Origin: CAYFLR01 sp964343805
GTDB lineage: Bacteria > Bdellovibrionota_B > Oligoflexia > CAYFLR01
Direction: 5' to 3'
Assembly: GCA_964343805.1 (NCBI GenBank)
Contig: CAYFLR010000037.1
Location: forward strand, 1 to 57,012
Length of the DNA: 57,012 nt
How positions within the stretch are numbered: the stretch's first letter is position 1; each line of letters begins with the position of its first letter. Shown here in pieces: positions 18,702-27,939 of the stretch. The notes beneath the pieces are model-generated. The model had not been told where the DNA came from and ran no database searches. It was given only the letters and a program-made list of their open reading frames with translations. The translations under genes were made by a program, and so were the position numbers.

Positions 18702-19196
18702 CTAATAAGCCCTCTCAATTAATTCCATCAGCTCTTTGAGTTTAGGATCTCTTTGTTGGTTATAAAAGCCCTGTAGAGTATATAAAATATCATCCTTCTC
18801 CATGGCTTGTCTCTGTCTGAACAGATTGATTTGAGTCATCAGTTGGTTGATGTCACTTGAAGAAGAAAGGTAGTTTATGGATTCATAGCCTGGTTGTTTA
18901 TAAAGCAAATGCCTCAGAGGCAAAAAGGGATGCATCAATTTCTTATATAGCCAAGAGCCTATAGGGATAGAGAGGAGTATAAATCCAAAGCCCCCAAGCA
19001 GGATCATCCAGATAGATTCACTCCAAATTTCTTGCCATCTTTGCTGCAAAATAGGGGAGGCTAAAAAGGTATCTCTATTTTGAAAAAGGATCGTCGCCTC
19101 ATTTGACCATAAAAACCCTATGGTGACGATCGTCATTCCCATGACATGCGACATCAAAAATAATCGGCAAAACCAACTACTCTTTCTCATATTCAT
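18702..19196 (-). CDS. Two-pass membrane protein with HAMP-like segment
   Basis: 164 residues. Two hydrophobic segments (about 10-30 and 58-82) bracket a short extracytoplasmic loop. A segment resembling a HAMP linker then leads into a helical tail (about 100-164). It starts inside the 3' end of the next upstream gene (20-bp overlap), and both proteins have the same layout, so they are probably a paralogous or heteromeric pair. Such pairs without an output domain could modulate a sensor. The function is unknown. Confidence 0.75.
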   Translation of the reverse strand: MNMRKSSWFCRLFLMSHVMGMTIVTIGFLWSNEATILFQNRDTFLASPILQQRWQEIWSESIWMILLGGFGFILLSIPIGSWLYKKLMHPFLPLRHLLYKQPGYESINYLSSSSDINQLMTQINLFRQRQAMEKDDILYTLQGFYNQQRDPKLKELMELIERAY

Positions 19197-19785
19197 CCCC
19201 CTCCAGTTTAGGCAACTGCTCTCTCATCTTATGAATCACTTCACCTAACGGAAGGGAAGGAGAATGGGTTTGGAGGTCCAATGCTTTTTCTATAATAAGA
19301 TTTCGATCATATCTTTTTTTCTGCCTTAAATAATTTATTTCGGATGTCAGAAAGGTAAGGGCATCACTTTTACGAATATCAATAGGTTCATGTCTCCATC
19401 TATCTTTTACAAAGTAGCGATGAAGATGATAAAGAGGTCCAGCTAAAGCATGAGTGGTCATAAAGGAGCCGAACCCAGAAAGAATGGTCAATAAAAGCCA
19501 ACTCCAAAAAAGGAGTGATAAGAGTTCGCTTTGTTGAAAGCTCACCATGAGATGATAGGCTAATTGATTTAAAGCATGCTGTTTTGCCATTAATGGGAGA
19601 GAGGAATGAGGGTCTTCAATAGGAAGAATGAATCCCTCCCAGAGAAAATAAAGCACTCCATAAAAAGAACAGGCTGTGAGTGCTCCCAAAAGGAGATGGA
19701 CCAAGAGGGTAGAAAAAGCCACCCGCATTTGAAGATGGGGCAAAATAAGAAAGTTTTTTAATTTACGAGTGCTATGGCCGTTCAT
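19177..19785 (-). CDS. Two-pass membrane protein with HAMP-like segment, directly behind tRNA-Sec
   Basis: About 202 residues from the ATG at 19785; an in-frame TTG at 19794 is the other possible start. Membrane segments are at about 22-45 and 85-108. The loop between them is about 40 residues. LAGPLYHLHRYFVKDRWR plus IDIRKSDAL resembles a HAMP domain, and the tail is helical and charged. The start is only 24 bases from the 3' end of the selenocysteine tRNA, so it most likely shares that transcript. The ribosome site is weak (GGA). The function is unknown. Confidence 0.75.
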   Translation of the reverse strand: MNGHSTRKLKNFLILPHLQMRVAFSTLLVHLLLGALTACSFYGVLYFLWEGFILPIEDPHSSLPLMAKQHALNQLAYHLMVSFQQSELLSLLFWSWLLLTILSGFGSFMTTHALAGPLYHLHRYFVKDRWRHEPIDIRKSDALTFLTSEINYLRQKKRYDRNLIIEKALDLQTHSPSLPLGEVIHKMREQLPKLEGDEYEKE

Positions 19786-19808
19786 ACATTCCAAGTTTCA
19801 ACAAGTTA

Positions 19809-19899
19809 CAGAGGGGGCAGGAATCGAACCCACCATAGACGTTATTATGCGCCTAATACTGGTTTTGAAGACCAGCTGAACACCAGTTTCTCCCCCTCT
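19809..19899 (-). tRNA. selC: tRNA-Sec (anticodon UCA)
   Basis: The minus strand folds as a selenocysteine tRNA. The acceptor stem has 8 bp (AGAGGGGG with CCCCCTCT) instead of the normal 7. The anticodon stem CTGGT/ACCAG encloses the loop CTTCAAA, with anticodon TCA. The long variable arm has a 6-bp stem TAGGCG/CGTCTA, and the T loop is TTCGATT. The D stem contains one A-C mismatch. No CCA is encoded. The length is 91 bases including the discriminator, like E. coli selC without CCA. The organism therefore probably makes selenoproteins. I found no in-frame UGA Sec codon in this window. Confidence 0.93.
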
Positions 19900-19902
19900 T
19901 TA

Positions 19903-19960
19903 GTGAGAATTCTCACCTGCTAAGCCCGGCCTATTCTAACAGAATTTTTATTCTTAGCAA
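19903..19960 (-). promoter_or_regulatory. Promoter and palindrome upstream of tRNA-Sec
   Basis: On the minus strand TTGCTA (19960-19955), 16 bases, then TAGAAT (19938-19933). A G+C-rich discriminator (GGCCGGGC) follows, as is usual for stringently controlled stable-RNA promoters. Between it and the mature tRNA lies a perfect 14-bp palindrome, GTGAGAATTCTCAC (19903-19916), which would form a hairpin in the 5' leader and could guide processing. Confidence 0.6.
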
Positions 19961-19979
19961 GTGAGAGAAAGTGAGTCTT

Positions 19980-22613
19980 CTAAAAAACCTCAACGTCGTA
20001 GTTGAGACCACACTGTTTGGATGCGCAATAATTGGTACAATCTGCTTTTAGCTTCTCTTTATTACTGCACATGCCATCACTAGATTCTTTTTCATAACAC
20101 TGAGTCATAACCCCACAGGAGAGCCCTTTTAAGGTGTAGTGCTGAAAACATTCCTCAATTTGCATATTAACTTTGCCATCTGATTTAAGACACATAAAGC
20201 CTTGGGGCACCATCTTACTTTGAGTATCTAGCTCTATCACATAAGGTGTATCGGGATTACAGGTAACCTTCCAGTCATTTGTACTTAACTTCTCACCCTC
20301 ATAGCTACATCCTACTTCTACATCATGAAGCCGCAAGGGAGTGACACCATCTTCTAAAAAGATACGGTCAACGGAAATAGCTCCACTTTGAAAGCCTTCA
20401 GGATGCTTGACTTTCAGCTTCTGCTTGGTAGAGCTCACTGGAATATCGATGGATTGCTCTTCACCTTGAACCGTCTCAGTCAGTCTTATATAATTCATTT
20501 CTAGATCCACCACTTCTTTCGTGGCGGGAATGGCAATTTCAACCACTCCTGTTGCTGGATCAAATTCCGCGATAGCGGCAGAGCCATCCAATTTGTAATA
20601 AAGTTCAATCTTACCGTTTTCAAACTTGTCTAAAGTTTCTGGCTCATCTAANNNNNNNNNNCCCATAATTTTAAAATAGTAGATAGTGGAGAAGCAGGAA
20701 AAAACTGGTTTAAAAGGACAGCCATACCAAACCCGGCAGTTTTTCAGATGCCATTCTATGTTGGAAGGTGGCTTTTTCATAGCCAATGGTACATCGACAG
20801 CCGCATCCAACTGGACATCTGGATCATTAGACATAACTGAGCTCACCTCTCCATCAGCATTTTGAGTTTGAAAAAATACTGGATTCAGTGCCTCCCAAGC
20901 TGCTACTTCCAGTTCACTTACCACCGGCCGCCACTCTTCATCCGCTAGATCTTCCGAATCGCCAAATCGAATCATGACTGCATCATCAGGAATATCAAAG
21001 CTTAAAAGTACGGTTCCTTCAGCATTATCTTTACATTCTGGCTCCTCACTGTTTTTGATTAACTCGGAGACAAACACCTGCTCATCGGGATTGCTGCTTT
21101 TCTCAGCTTCCGATTTAGCCACCTGAGAATTGAGTTGAGCCATCTCTAATTGTCCAGGAAAGGTGAAAGTGTAATTCCAATTGTATTTTGCTGGGGGGTA
21201 AAATTCCCGCTCATAGGTGATGACCGTACCATTTTCTTGCCAAGCATCTGCATCAGCGCACTCCACTTGCAGAGGATTTTTACAATGTTTTACAGTGCGT
21301 ATATCGGCCACTCGGTGGTAACATCCATCCACATGGCAATCCATAGGAAAGCTGGAAAAACGACCGTTGGTAAGACCTAATACTTTTGAGTTGTCAATTT
21401 GAGTATCAAAACCAGATGCAGAGAGTGAGGTGCCGTAGGTCTTCATTCCACAAATGCTATCTAAAGTTCTTCCATCTTTATCATAGATAGTTCCTTCCAC
21501 CGCAAACTTTTCTGATGTGTGCTCCGGTAGAGAATTTTTGGGATGAGTCACCGTGGGGGTTTCGGTAGTCCCTCCTTGGCCATCGTTAATTTCAAATTTA
21601 TAATAAACAGTGGTTTGACCGCTAGGGAAGGTAAGAGGAGCTTCAAAGGCAGGTTCCTGCCAAGAACAACCGGTAAAATCTTCGTTGGTGCAAATCATCA
21701 TCCGATTGGCTGCCTCCGGCACATCCAAGCTCACCATTTTGGGAGGTATGGATACATCTTCTGCTTCAAAAACAGTGGCAGTGGATTCCACATTGTCATC
21801 TCCTTTGAATTTCACATAAACAGGATTTGCATCATCCGTTAAACTATGCTGCACAGTCGTATCAGCGCTTTGCCAATTACAACTACTAAAAGAAGGATCA
21901 TTACAAACCATCATCTCAGTGGCCGTTTCAGGTACCTGCACTGCAAGGACAGTCAAATTCTCAGCTTCCTCTTTGGTATAATCTTGGCTATTAAACTCAG
22001 ATCCATCCGCTTTTTGATATTTAATGAAGATACTCGTATCTTCAGCCAGGCTAATAGGCAGTTGAGGGGCTGGATCCACCCAGTCACAATTAGAATAACT
22101 GCTGTTATCACAGATCATAACTTTACTGGCTTCACTAGGAACATCCTGCTGTACCCAGATCACCTCCGGTGGGTTCGGAATCGGTGGAGGTGGTGGTGGT
22201 TCCGGTTTTGCTGGACAACTGGCATCGCAAGAGGCAGTGACCGTCTTACTTTCTTCTGTTGAAGATAAAGTATAGGGGCTGTGCCGGCAATTTCCTGCAC
22301 GAATATTTCCGCATTCCAACCACTTCCATCTATTATAATAAGGAGCCCATGATGGTTTAGGGCAGGCGCATAATCCATACCCACTTCCGTAAGCCCATCC
22401 TCCATGGCGAATGTAATCAGATCGAACCACCTTAACCTCTTCCACCACGGTGTAAATACATTGTTCAGTATCATTAATTCTTTGTGTACAAGTCCGTGAT
22501 TTTTCAGATCGGGTGGTCTCTGCTGTTCCAGTATAGGTATCCCAATTAGCTGAGAGGGAACCGCCTGCAAAACATGTCATAAGTATAAAAAAGTATTTAA
22601 AATGATTCTTCAT
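19980..22613 (-). CDS. Large Cys-rich exported repeat protein, copy 2 of the duplicated cassette (10-N gap inside)
   Basis: About 877 residues from the ATG at 22613. I chose this start because it has GAGGGAG upstream and opens a good signal peptide (YFFILMTCFAGGSLSA), whereas the frame upstream to 22712 overlaps the preceding gene. The N-terminal domain has RHGGWAYGSGYGLCACPK and a NIRAGNC motif. Then come three 65-75-residue beta-sandwich-like repeats of pattern P-x2-A-x2-M-x-[VI]-C-x4-[FY]-x2-C-x-W, and a fourth without Cys. The last ~70 residues carry 12 Cys (IEECFQHYTLKGLSCG), suggesting disulfides outside the cytoplasm. It is paralogous end to end with 23796-26696. The gap at 20652-20661 keeps the frame. 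It follows its lipoprotein partner by 19 bases. The function is unknown. Confidence 0.88.
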   Translation of the reverse strand: MKNHFKYFFILMTCFAGGSLSANWDTYTGTAETTRSEKSRTCTQRINDTEQCIYTVVEEVKVVRSDYIRHGGWAYGSGYGLCACPKPSWAPYYNRWKWLECGNIRAGNCRHSPYTLSSTEESKTVTASCDASCPAKPEPPPPPPIPNPPEVIWVQQDVPSEASKVMICDNSSYSNCDWVDPAPQLPISLAEDTSIFIKYQKADGSEFNSQDYTKEEAENLTVLAVQVPETATEMMVCNDPSFSSCNWQSADTTVQHSLTDDANPVYVKFKGDDNVESTATVFEAEDVSIPPKMVSLDVPEAANRMMICTNEDFTGCSWQEPAFEAPLTFPSGQTTVYYKFEINDGQGGTTETPTVTHPKNSLPEHTSEKFAVEGTIYDKDGRTLDSICGMKTYGTSLSASGFDTQIDNSKVLGLTNGRFSSFPMDCHVDGCYHRVADIRTVKHCKNPLQVECADADAWQENGTVITYEREFYPPAKYNWNYTFTFPGQLEMAQLNSQVAKSEAEKSSNPDEQVFVSELIKNSEEPECKDNAEGTVLLSFDIPDDAVMIRFGDSEDLADEEWRPVVSELEVAAWEALNPVFFQTQNADGEVSSVMSNDPDVQLDAAVDVPLAMKKPPSNIEWHLKNCRVWYGCPFKPVFSCFSTIYYFKIMXXXXLDEPETLDKFENGKIELYYKLDGSAAIAEFDPATGVVEIAIPATKEVVDLEMNYIRLTETVQGEEQSIDIPVSSTKQKLKVKHPEGFQSGAISVDRIFLEDGVTPLRLHDVEVGCSYEGEKLSTNDWKVTCNPDTPYVIELDTQSKMVPQGFMCLKSDGKVNMQIEECFQHYTLKGLSCGVMTQCYEKESSDGMCSNKEKLKADCTNYCASKQCGLNYDVEVF

Positions 22614-22632
22614 ATCAACAATCTCCCTCTCG

Positions 22633-23643
22633 TTAATAAACCTTGGTGATTTTGCGAGAAATAAAATACTTAGCACAATGCCCTTCAAAGGTGCCCACTT
22701 CAAAGTCCACAATATTGCCGTCTGGATCCTCTATATTTTCCCATTTAAAAGAGAGATGATTAAAATACCAATAGGGAACGGGAGGCATCTGCTCGGCCCG
22801 ATCTTCTTGGCTTTGAGGTATAGGGTATCCAATGGTGATGGGCTTCTCCGGATCCACATCTTGAATCACTTTACCATCCTCATCTTCAATCGTAATGTAC
22901 ATCATGGCCTGAGAGTTAAGCTGCCCCTCCACCGTAGTTCCATCCGGCTGAGTGATGGTGGCATCCATGGGTGGCATCCACATATAATCTTGAGCTGACC
23001 TAATTGAGGTTATGGAAAAACGAACCTCTTTTTCCACCACCGATCCATCTTCATAGAGCAGGCTTCCGGGTGCCACAATTACAATGTAGCCATTGTCCAG
23101 TTCGAACTTCCTCTCATCTGTGAGCTTAATAAATTCGGTAGTTAAGTCCGCGGGTTTCATATCTATAGAGACCGAGCCAAGAGTCAGAACTTCTCTGATT
23201 TCATCAGGCAGGGTTCCAGGTATTTCCTCTTCGATGGTCACTGCTGGAATTTTTTTATAAACCGGAGCATAACCAAATTTAGTGACGGCTAAATTGCCCT
23301 CTTGATTAGTCACCTCTTCGAAGTCAAACACACAGCTCTCATCGAGTTCAGCTTCTGCTTTATCCTCTCCGTCCGTCGCGGTAAAAGAGACTTTAGTTCC
23401 TTCACAATCAGCAGCTCTCACCACTCCATTGATGGTGGTCTTGGTGAAGCGATCAAAATTGTATCCTATCCGATCTGCTCTTTTTATCACCTTAAGAGTG
23501 ATTCCTTTGTCTAATTTGTTGGGGTCGTTGACGATGATCTTCCGCTCTTGTTCTTTCTCATCGGATGAAGAGTCGTCATCCTTGCACATCAAAAGAGTGC
23601 TCCCCACTCCTAAAAGCAAAAAGTACAATAAAAATTTTTCCAT
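22633..23643 (-). CDS. Lipoprotein with ZU5/FAM171-like domain, copy 2 of the duplicated cassette
   Basis: 336 residues. The signal ends at Cys20 (STLLMC), a relaxed lipobox, and is followed by an acidic Asp/Ser linker. An N-terminal part with two Cys (RAADCEGTKVSFTATDGED ... SCVFDFEEV) is followed at about 175-320 by a beta-sandwich segment. Its layout (GYIVIVAPGSLLYEDG, PPMDATITQPDG, QAMMYITIEDEDG, PYWYFNHLSFKWE) resembles the ZU5-like regions of CILP/FAM171-type proteins. It is paralogous to 26740-27732. The stop is 19 bases before the large partner gene. Expected location is the outer membrane, possibly anchoring the partner. Confidence 0.87.
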   Translation of the reverse strand: MEKFLLYFLLLGVGSTLLMCKDDDSSSDEKEQERKIIVNDPNKLDKGITLKVIKRADRIGYNFDRFTKTTINGVVRAADCEGTKVSFTATDGEDKAEAELDESCVFDFEEVTNQEGNLAVTKFGYAPVYKKIPAVTIEEEIPGTLPDEIREVLTLGSVSIDMKPADLTTEFIKLTDERKFELDNGYIVIVAPGSLLYEDGSVVEKEVRFSITSIRSAQDYMWMPPMDATITQPDGTTVEGQLNSQAMMYITIEDEDGKVIQDVDPEKPITIGYPIPQSQEDRAEQMPPVPYWYFNHLSFKWENIEDPDGNIVDFEVGTFEGHCAKYFISRKITKVY

Positions 23644-23741
23644 TGGCTCCCTCTCAAAAGACTATTCAAAAATGATGCTATTTCGAGACCTATTCTACCA
23701 CGGTCCATCATAGAACTTAAGTGTTTATTAATTTGGGGAAA

Positions 23742-23779
23742 TAAGAAAAGAAAACCCCACTCTAGGAAGCGAGTGGGGT
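23742..23779 (-). terminator. Rho-independent terminator between the two cassette copies
   Basis: A 9-bp stem (ACCCCACTC 23754-23762 with GAGTGGGGT 23771-23779) and an 8-base loop are followed on the minus strand by a T-rich tract (TTTTCTTTTCTT, 23754-23742). It lies just beyond the stop codon of the 23796-26696 gene, so the two cassette copies are probably separate transcription units. Confidence 0.85.
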
Positions 23780-23795
23780 CTAATGATTGTAGCTA

Positions 23796-26696
23796 TTATT
23801 CTTCGCCTGCGTCATCGTCCTGGTCAAAGTTGATTCCACAGTGATGATCAGCACAGTATGCAGCACAGCCAAAATCGTTTTTGGCTTGATCACGATACTT
23901 ACAAACTCCATCAGTGGTGTTATTATCACTGAAACACTCCATCACAACACCGCAGTAAAGTTCTTTGAAGTTGAAGTTCTGGAAGCACTCCTCAATATGC
24001 ATCTCTCCCTCACCTTTTTGATTGTCATCGCAGAGAGTACCAATGGGTATGTTCTTAGTTTTGGTATCAAGTTCTAAATAGAGGGGCTTAGGATCGCCAA
24101 TAACAAATCCCGCTTCCCCCTCTTTAAATTGCTCACTGGCCACCAGTTGCATCGTTCCTGAGCGAGCACAATCGATGGTTCGATCATTGTTAAAACGATA
24201 ATCAGCATACTCACAAATACCTGATTCATTGTGGAAGGTCACAGGAATATAATTGCTATTAGTGTCTAAAACTATTCGGTCAAAAGCTTTATCAGTCATA
24301 GTGAAATTTGGTGGATGAACAATCTTAAGGTCCTGTTTGTCTAAATTGATTTTAATAGGATAAGTCCCTTCTGCTGAATCTTTCAAGACCAGGCGCTTCA
24401 GTTTAAAAGTTTGACCATCTTTCTTTCCTGGAACTCTTATTTTGAAAAGACCCAATTCGTCCATCAAAGCAATCTTGTCTTCACCAGCCAGACTGTATTC
24501 TAGTTCAATGCTTCCGTTAATGGGGTTTTTAACCACTTTCACCCCTTCAACTGTGTCAATCTTGACTCCAAAGGAGTAGATAGTATCCAGGCAAGAGAAT
24601 ACCGGCTTCTCTTGACAACCAATATAGGCATCACAACCTAGGTTCCACTCTAGATTGTTGGGTGGCTCATGAATAGTCATACCCATAGCACCCACTGCTT
24701 GGTTATGGAGACTTGGAATGATAACCATGACAGGGCCATCCACTTCAGCCACTTGGGTTTGAAAATAAATGGGTTTGTCTTTATCTGCAAAAGGAATCTC
24801 TTTAGTATATACCGGAGGTCCCCAAGGAATGCCTTCCATATTTTCTTCGCTATGGATTCGCATCAGAATAGTATTTGGTGGTATATCAAAGTGAACAGTA
24901 TAAAAACCGGCTTCATTGGCGGTGCAGACATCATCAGGAACCTCTTCAGCTTGCACCAAATGATAACCTCGTGCTTTAAATTCTTCTAAGGTAAATTGCT
25001 TTTTATCATCAACCAGGTTAATACCTTCCACATCTAATGTGGTAGCACCATCGCTATAATGGAACACATCCCCAGTATAGCCAATGAATGAGAAGTTGTA
25101 CTTCCATTCCATTTTAGTGGGTTCACCCATCACCTCAAAAGAAACCAGGTCATTAATCACAGCCGCTGGCTCCATGCCATCCACTACCGCTTGAGTTACG
25201 GGATTTCCCTGTTTATCTAAGTATTTGGTTTGAGAATTCTCTTTACGTGAATAACAGCCATCGGCGTAACAGGTCTTGCGCCGACTTTCCACTGCGCCAC
25301 TTGGCGAAAAGGACATGGCACCATCGGGAGATTTAGTTCCATCAATTCCAGTTAGGGAAGTGTTATACTGCATAGGATTTAAACAGATAGAGTCGATAGC
25401 TCTTTTATCATTATCATACACCACACCTTTGAGTGGTCTTTCTGCCATATTAATACCAGGAAGCTCCCCTTTATTATAAGAAACAGCTTGGGTCTCTACC
25501 GCATTTTCCAGTTTAAACTTAACATAGACCATCTCTACACCAGAAGGAAAGGTAAGTTGAACACTCCACTTCGGATCTTGCCAAGCACAGCCGGTAAAAT
25601 CTTCATTGGTACACACCAACATTTTTTCGGCTCCATTGGGTACGTTGACACTCACCACGGCCGGCTGTTGAAGATCAGCACCATTGTAGGTCACTACCGC
25701 TGTATCTTCTGCAGCGATTGATTCACCAGAATATTTAATAAAAACTTGAGCATCGGGATCATCTGGAACATACTGCACCGTGGAATCTACAGGAATGGTT
25801 TCACAACCAGCTCCAGAAAAACTGTCGTTGGGGCATACTTGCATATGAGTGGCATTTTCAGGTGGAGTTACGGCAATCACCACCTGATTTTCTGCTTCCT
25901 CTTTGGTTTTCGTTAAATTACCAAATTCATTACCGGCATTATCTTTAAAAGCCACATAAACATTACTCTCGCCCGTTTCCATAACCACCGCAATGGTGGG
26001 CATGGGAGGACTCCAAACACAGCCGGTAAAATCTGCTGAGGCACAGATCATTACCTCAGTGGCATTTTCAGGAATATCTTGACTCACCCAGATGGTCTCA
26101 GGAGCATTGGCAATAGCTTCCGCTTGCGCTTCAGCAATCACAACGGCCATCTCGGCTTCACTTAAATCAAAGTTACAGGTGTTATCACAGGCTCGCTCTT
26201 TGTAAACTGTTTGCTCGGAAGTCACCACCCCCGTTTTACTGTTGGGGCAATTTCCGGCTCGATAATTACCACACTCTAAACTATCAATAACTCGCCTCCC
26301 TTTTTTATTGACTGAATAGGAGCCATCCGCATTTTTCTTCCAGGAAGGCGAGCCCCCAATATGCTCACCATAAAGCTGAGTACCTGGGGTTTTAGGGCAG
26401 AGACAGGCTCCATACATAGGATATTTAGAGCCATTGGTATCTTCAAAAGTTCCGTACCAGTAGCCACCATGACGAATGAGGTCCATATTACCCGTCAAAC
26501 AGGTCTCTTTCTCCTGGTAGATACATTTACTCGGATCACTTTCACTTTTTGAAATACAGACCGATTCAGATCCTGACGAATGACAGGTTTGAACATAGGT
26601 CATAGCAAAGGTGTCTGAGTTCGCATAAAGGTTCCCCAGACTGCCTATTGCTAGAAGGATCATTGCTAGAATGAAGTATTGACTCTTTTTATTCAT
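23796..26696 (-). CDS. Large Cys-rich exported repeat protein, copy 1 of the duplicated cassette
   Basis: 966 residues with signal peptide (FILAMILLAIGSLGNLYA). The N-terminal domain carries DLIRHGGYWYGTF, GACLCPKTPG and ECGNYRAGNCPN. Four repeats follow at about 200-400 and 605-680: ENATEVMICASADFTGCVW, ENATHMQVCPNDSFSGAGC, NGAEKMLVCTNEDFTGCAW and a Cys-free fourth. They end in VYVxFKDxxGN-like strands, recalling the Fn3-like repeats of bacterial surface proteins. A middle segment GVVYDNDKRAIDSIC precedes a jelly-roll-like stretch. The last ~80 residues hold about 10 Cys (IEECFQNFNFKELYCG) and end in an acidic tail. It follows the paired lipoprotein gene by 43 bases. No enzyme motif is visible. 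Confidence 0.9.
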   Translation of the reverse strand: MNKKSQYFILAMILLAIGSLGNLYANSDTFAMTYVQTCHSSGSESVCISKSESDPSKCIYQEKETCLTGNMDLIRHGGYWYGTFEDTNGSKYPMYGACLCPKTPGTQLYGEHIGGSPSWKKNADGSYSVNKKGRRVIDSLECGNYRAGNCPNSKTGVVTSEQTVYKERACDNTCNFDLSEAEMAVVIAEAQAEAIANAPETIWVSQDIPENATEVMICASADFTGCVWSPPMPTIAVVMETGESNVYVAFKDNAGNEFGNLTKTKEEAENQVVIAVTPPENATHMQVCPNDSFSGAGCETIPVDSTVQYVPDDPDAQVFIKYSGESIAAEDTAVVTYNGADLQQPAVVSVNVPNGAEKMLVCTNEDFTGCAWQDPKWSVQLTFPSGVEMVYVKFKLENAVETQAVSYNKGELPGINMAERPLKGVVYDNDKRAIDSICLNPMQYNTSLTGIDGTKSPDGAMSFSPSGAVESRRKTCYADGCYSRKENSQTKYLDKQGNPVTQAVVDGMEPAAVINDLVSFEVMGEPTKMEWKYNFSFIGYTGDVFHYSDGATTLDVEGINLVDDKKQFTLEEFKARGYHLVQAEEVPDDVCTANEAGFYTVHFDIPPNTILMRIHSEENMEGIPWGPPVYTKEIPFADKDKPIYFQTQVAEVDGPVMVIIPSLHNQAVGAMGMTIHEPPNNLEWNLGCDAYIGCQEKPVFSCLDTIYSFGVKIDTVEGVKVVKNPINGSIELEYSLAGEDKIALMDELGLFKIRVPGKKDGQTFKLKRLVLKDSAEGTYPIKINLDKQDLKIVHPPNFTMTDKAFDRIVLDTNSNYIPVTFHNESGICEYADYRFNNDRTIDCARSGTMQLVASEQFKEGEAGFVIGDPKPLYLELDTKTKNIPIGTLCDDNQKGEGEMHIEECFQNFNFKELYCGVVMECFSDNNTTDGVCKYRDQAKNDFGCAAYCADHHCGINFDQDDDAGEE

Positions 26697-26739
26697 ATCT
26701 CATGGCTCCCATTGAAGTGAGTTTATGATTCTTTCCTAA

Positions 26740-27732
26740 TTAATAAATCCGGGTCACTTTGGTGGAAATGTAGTAAAGACCACATCTCCCTGGCATGGGC
26801 CCAACTGAAAAGCTGACCAGCTCTCCATCAGGATCCATCAAGTTTTGCCACACAAAAGATTCATGATTAAAATACCAGTAGGGAATAGATGGTAAGTCAT
26901 TAGCAAAGCTTTCTTGTTCGGTCTGAATTGGATAGGCAATGGTGAGTGGTAAGCTGGGATCTACATCTCGGATGGCCGCCCCATCTTCATCCTCCACTTG
27001 AATATACATCATAGCTTGAGAAGTTAACTTACCCTGGATGGTATTTCCATCAATTCCCATAACTTCTGCATCCATGGGAGGAAGATAAGATATATCGCTG
27101 CTCGATAAAATGGAGGTAATGGCAAAGCGCACCTTTTTCTCAACAATCGATCCATCAGCATAGAGCAGAGAATTTGGCTTTACTATCACAATATAACCAC
27201 TATCAGTGACAAAGGTTTGATCTTCTTTAATTTCCATAAATTCGGTGACTAGATCAGCTTCCTTAGCAGCAATGGTGAGAGAACCTTTAGCAACCTCTTT
27301 AAAGGGAAGAGCCTCTACTTTTTTATAGACTGGAGCATAGCCAAATTGCTGCACACTTAGGTTACCTCCCTTGTTTTTAACCTCTTGAAAGTCAAAGACA
27401 CAGGATTTATCTAAGATGGCACTGACTTCCGTTTCCCCGTCACTGCCCATAAAGTTAATATCGGTGCCGTTGCAGTTATCCATTCCCCCCACAGCCCCGT
27501 TAAGGTTTTTCTTACTAAAACGGGACATTTGGTAGGAGAGAGAGCGGATGCTATTTCCCACACTGGCTATGGTGGATTTCTTTAGAGTATTACCGGGGGT
27601 TTTGATCACAACCGGTGCCAAGTCTTTACTTGCCTTCTTTTTTGATGCCCTCCCTATAGGTGTTTCGGTACATTTGGTAAATATAAACCAAACTGACAAA
27701 AAGAGAAAAAAAGCTAGATGACGGTAGCGCAT
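26740..27732 (-). CDS. Lipoprotein with ZU5/FAM171-like domain, copy 1 of the duplicated cassette
   Basis: 330 residues. The signal ends at Cys21 (FIFTKC), again a non-classical lipobox with Lys at -1. The mature part matches its paralogue at 22633: Cys pair (MDNCNGTDINF, SCVFDFQEV), then YGIVIVKP-type strand (SGYIVIVKPNSLLYADGS), PPMDAEVMGIDG, QAMMYIQVEDEDG and PYWYFNHESFVWQ. The distal Cys near the end (GRCGLYYIS) is shared with the paralogue's HCAKYFIS. This copy has a sigma-28-like promoter and AAGGGGG ribosome site, so it is probably the transcription entry point of cassette 1. Confidence 0.87.
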   Translation of the reverse strand: MRYRHLAFFLFLSVWFIFTKCTETPIGRASKKKASKDLAPVVIKTPGNTLKKSTIASVGNSIRSLSYQMSRFSKKNLNGAVGGMDNCNGTDINFMGSDGETEVSAILDKSCVFDFQEVKNKGGNLSVQQFGYAPVYKKVEALPFKEVAKGSLTIAAKEADLVTEFMEIKEDQTFVTDSGYIVIVKPNSLLYADGSIVEKKVRFAITSILSSSDISYLPPMDAEVMGIDGNTIQGKLTSQAMMYIQVEDEDGAAIRDVDPSLPLTIAYPIQTEQESFANDLPSIPYWYFNHESFVWQNLMDPDGELVSFSVGPMPGRCGLYYISTKVTRIY

Positions 27733-27778
27733 GGGCTTCCCCCTTTAAAAAAATATAGATTATTTCTTCTTACTTAAC

Positions 27779-27806
27779 GTATCGGTAAACTTTGTATTTT
27801 CATTTA
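27779..27806 (-). promoter_or_regulatory. FliA (sigma-28)-like promoter of cassette copy 1
   Basis: On the minus strand TAAA (27806-27803) is followed after 16 bases by ACCGATAC (27786-27779). The start codon at 27732 is about 46 bases further. The spacing is the same as in the motif at 30907-30934, which supports a common sigma factor. The cassette copy 2 lipoprotein gene lacks this motif. Confidence 0.5.
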
Positions 27807-27939
27807 AAGAAAAAACAACTTTTCAATTTTGTTCGATTATATTACTAAAATTATAGTCTATTTATTAGATCCCGGCTAGTCTTTGACCTCTATAATTTGA
27901 ACCTAAAATCAATCCATGATTTTTAAAGGATGGTGTAAA

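Noticed and set aside
22614..22712. Upstream start for the large Cys-rich protein at 22712
   Set aside because: It would overlap the preceding lipoprotein gene by 80 bases, add no signal peptide and ignore the good ribosome site before 22613.
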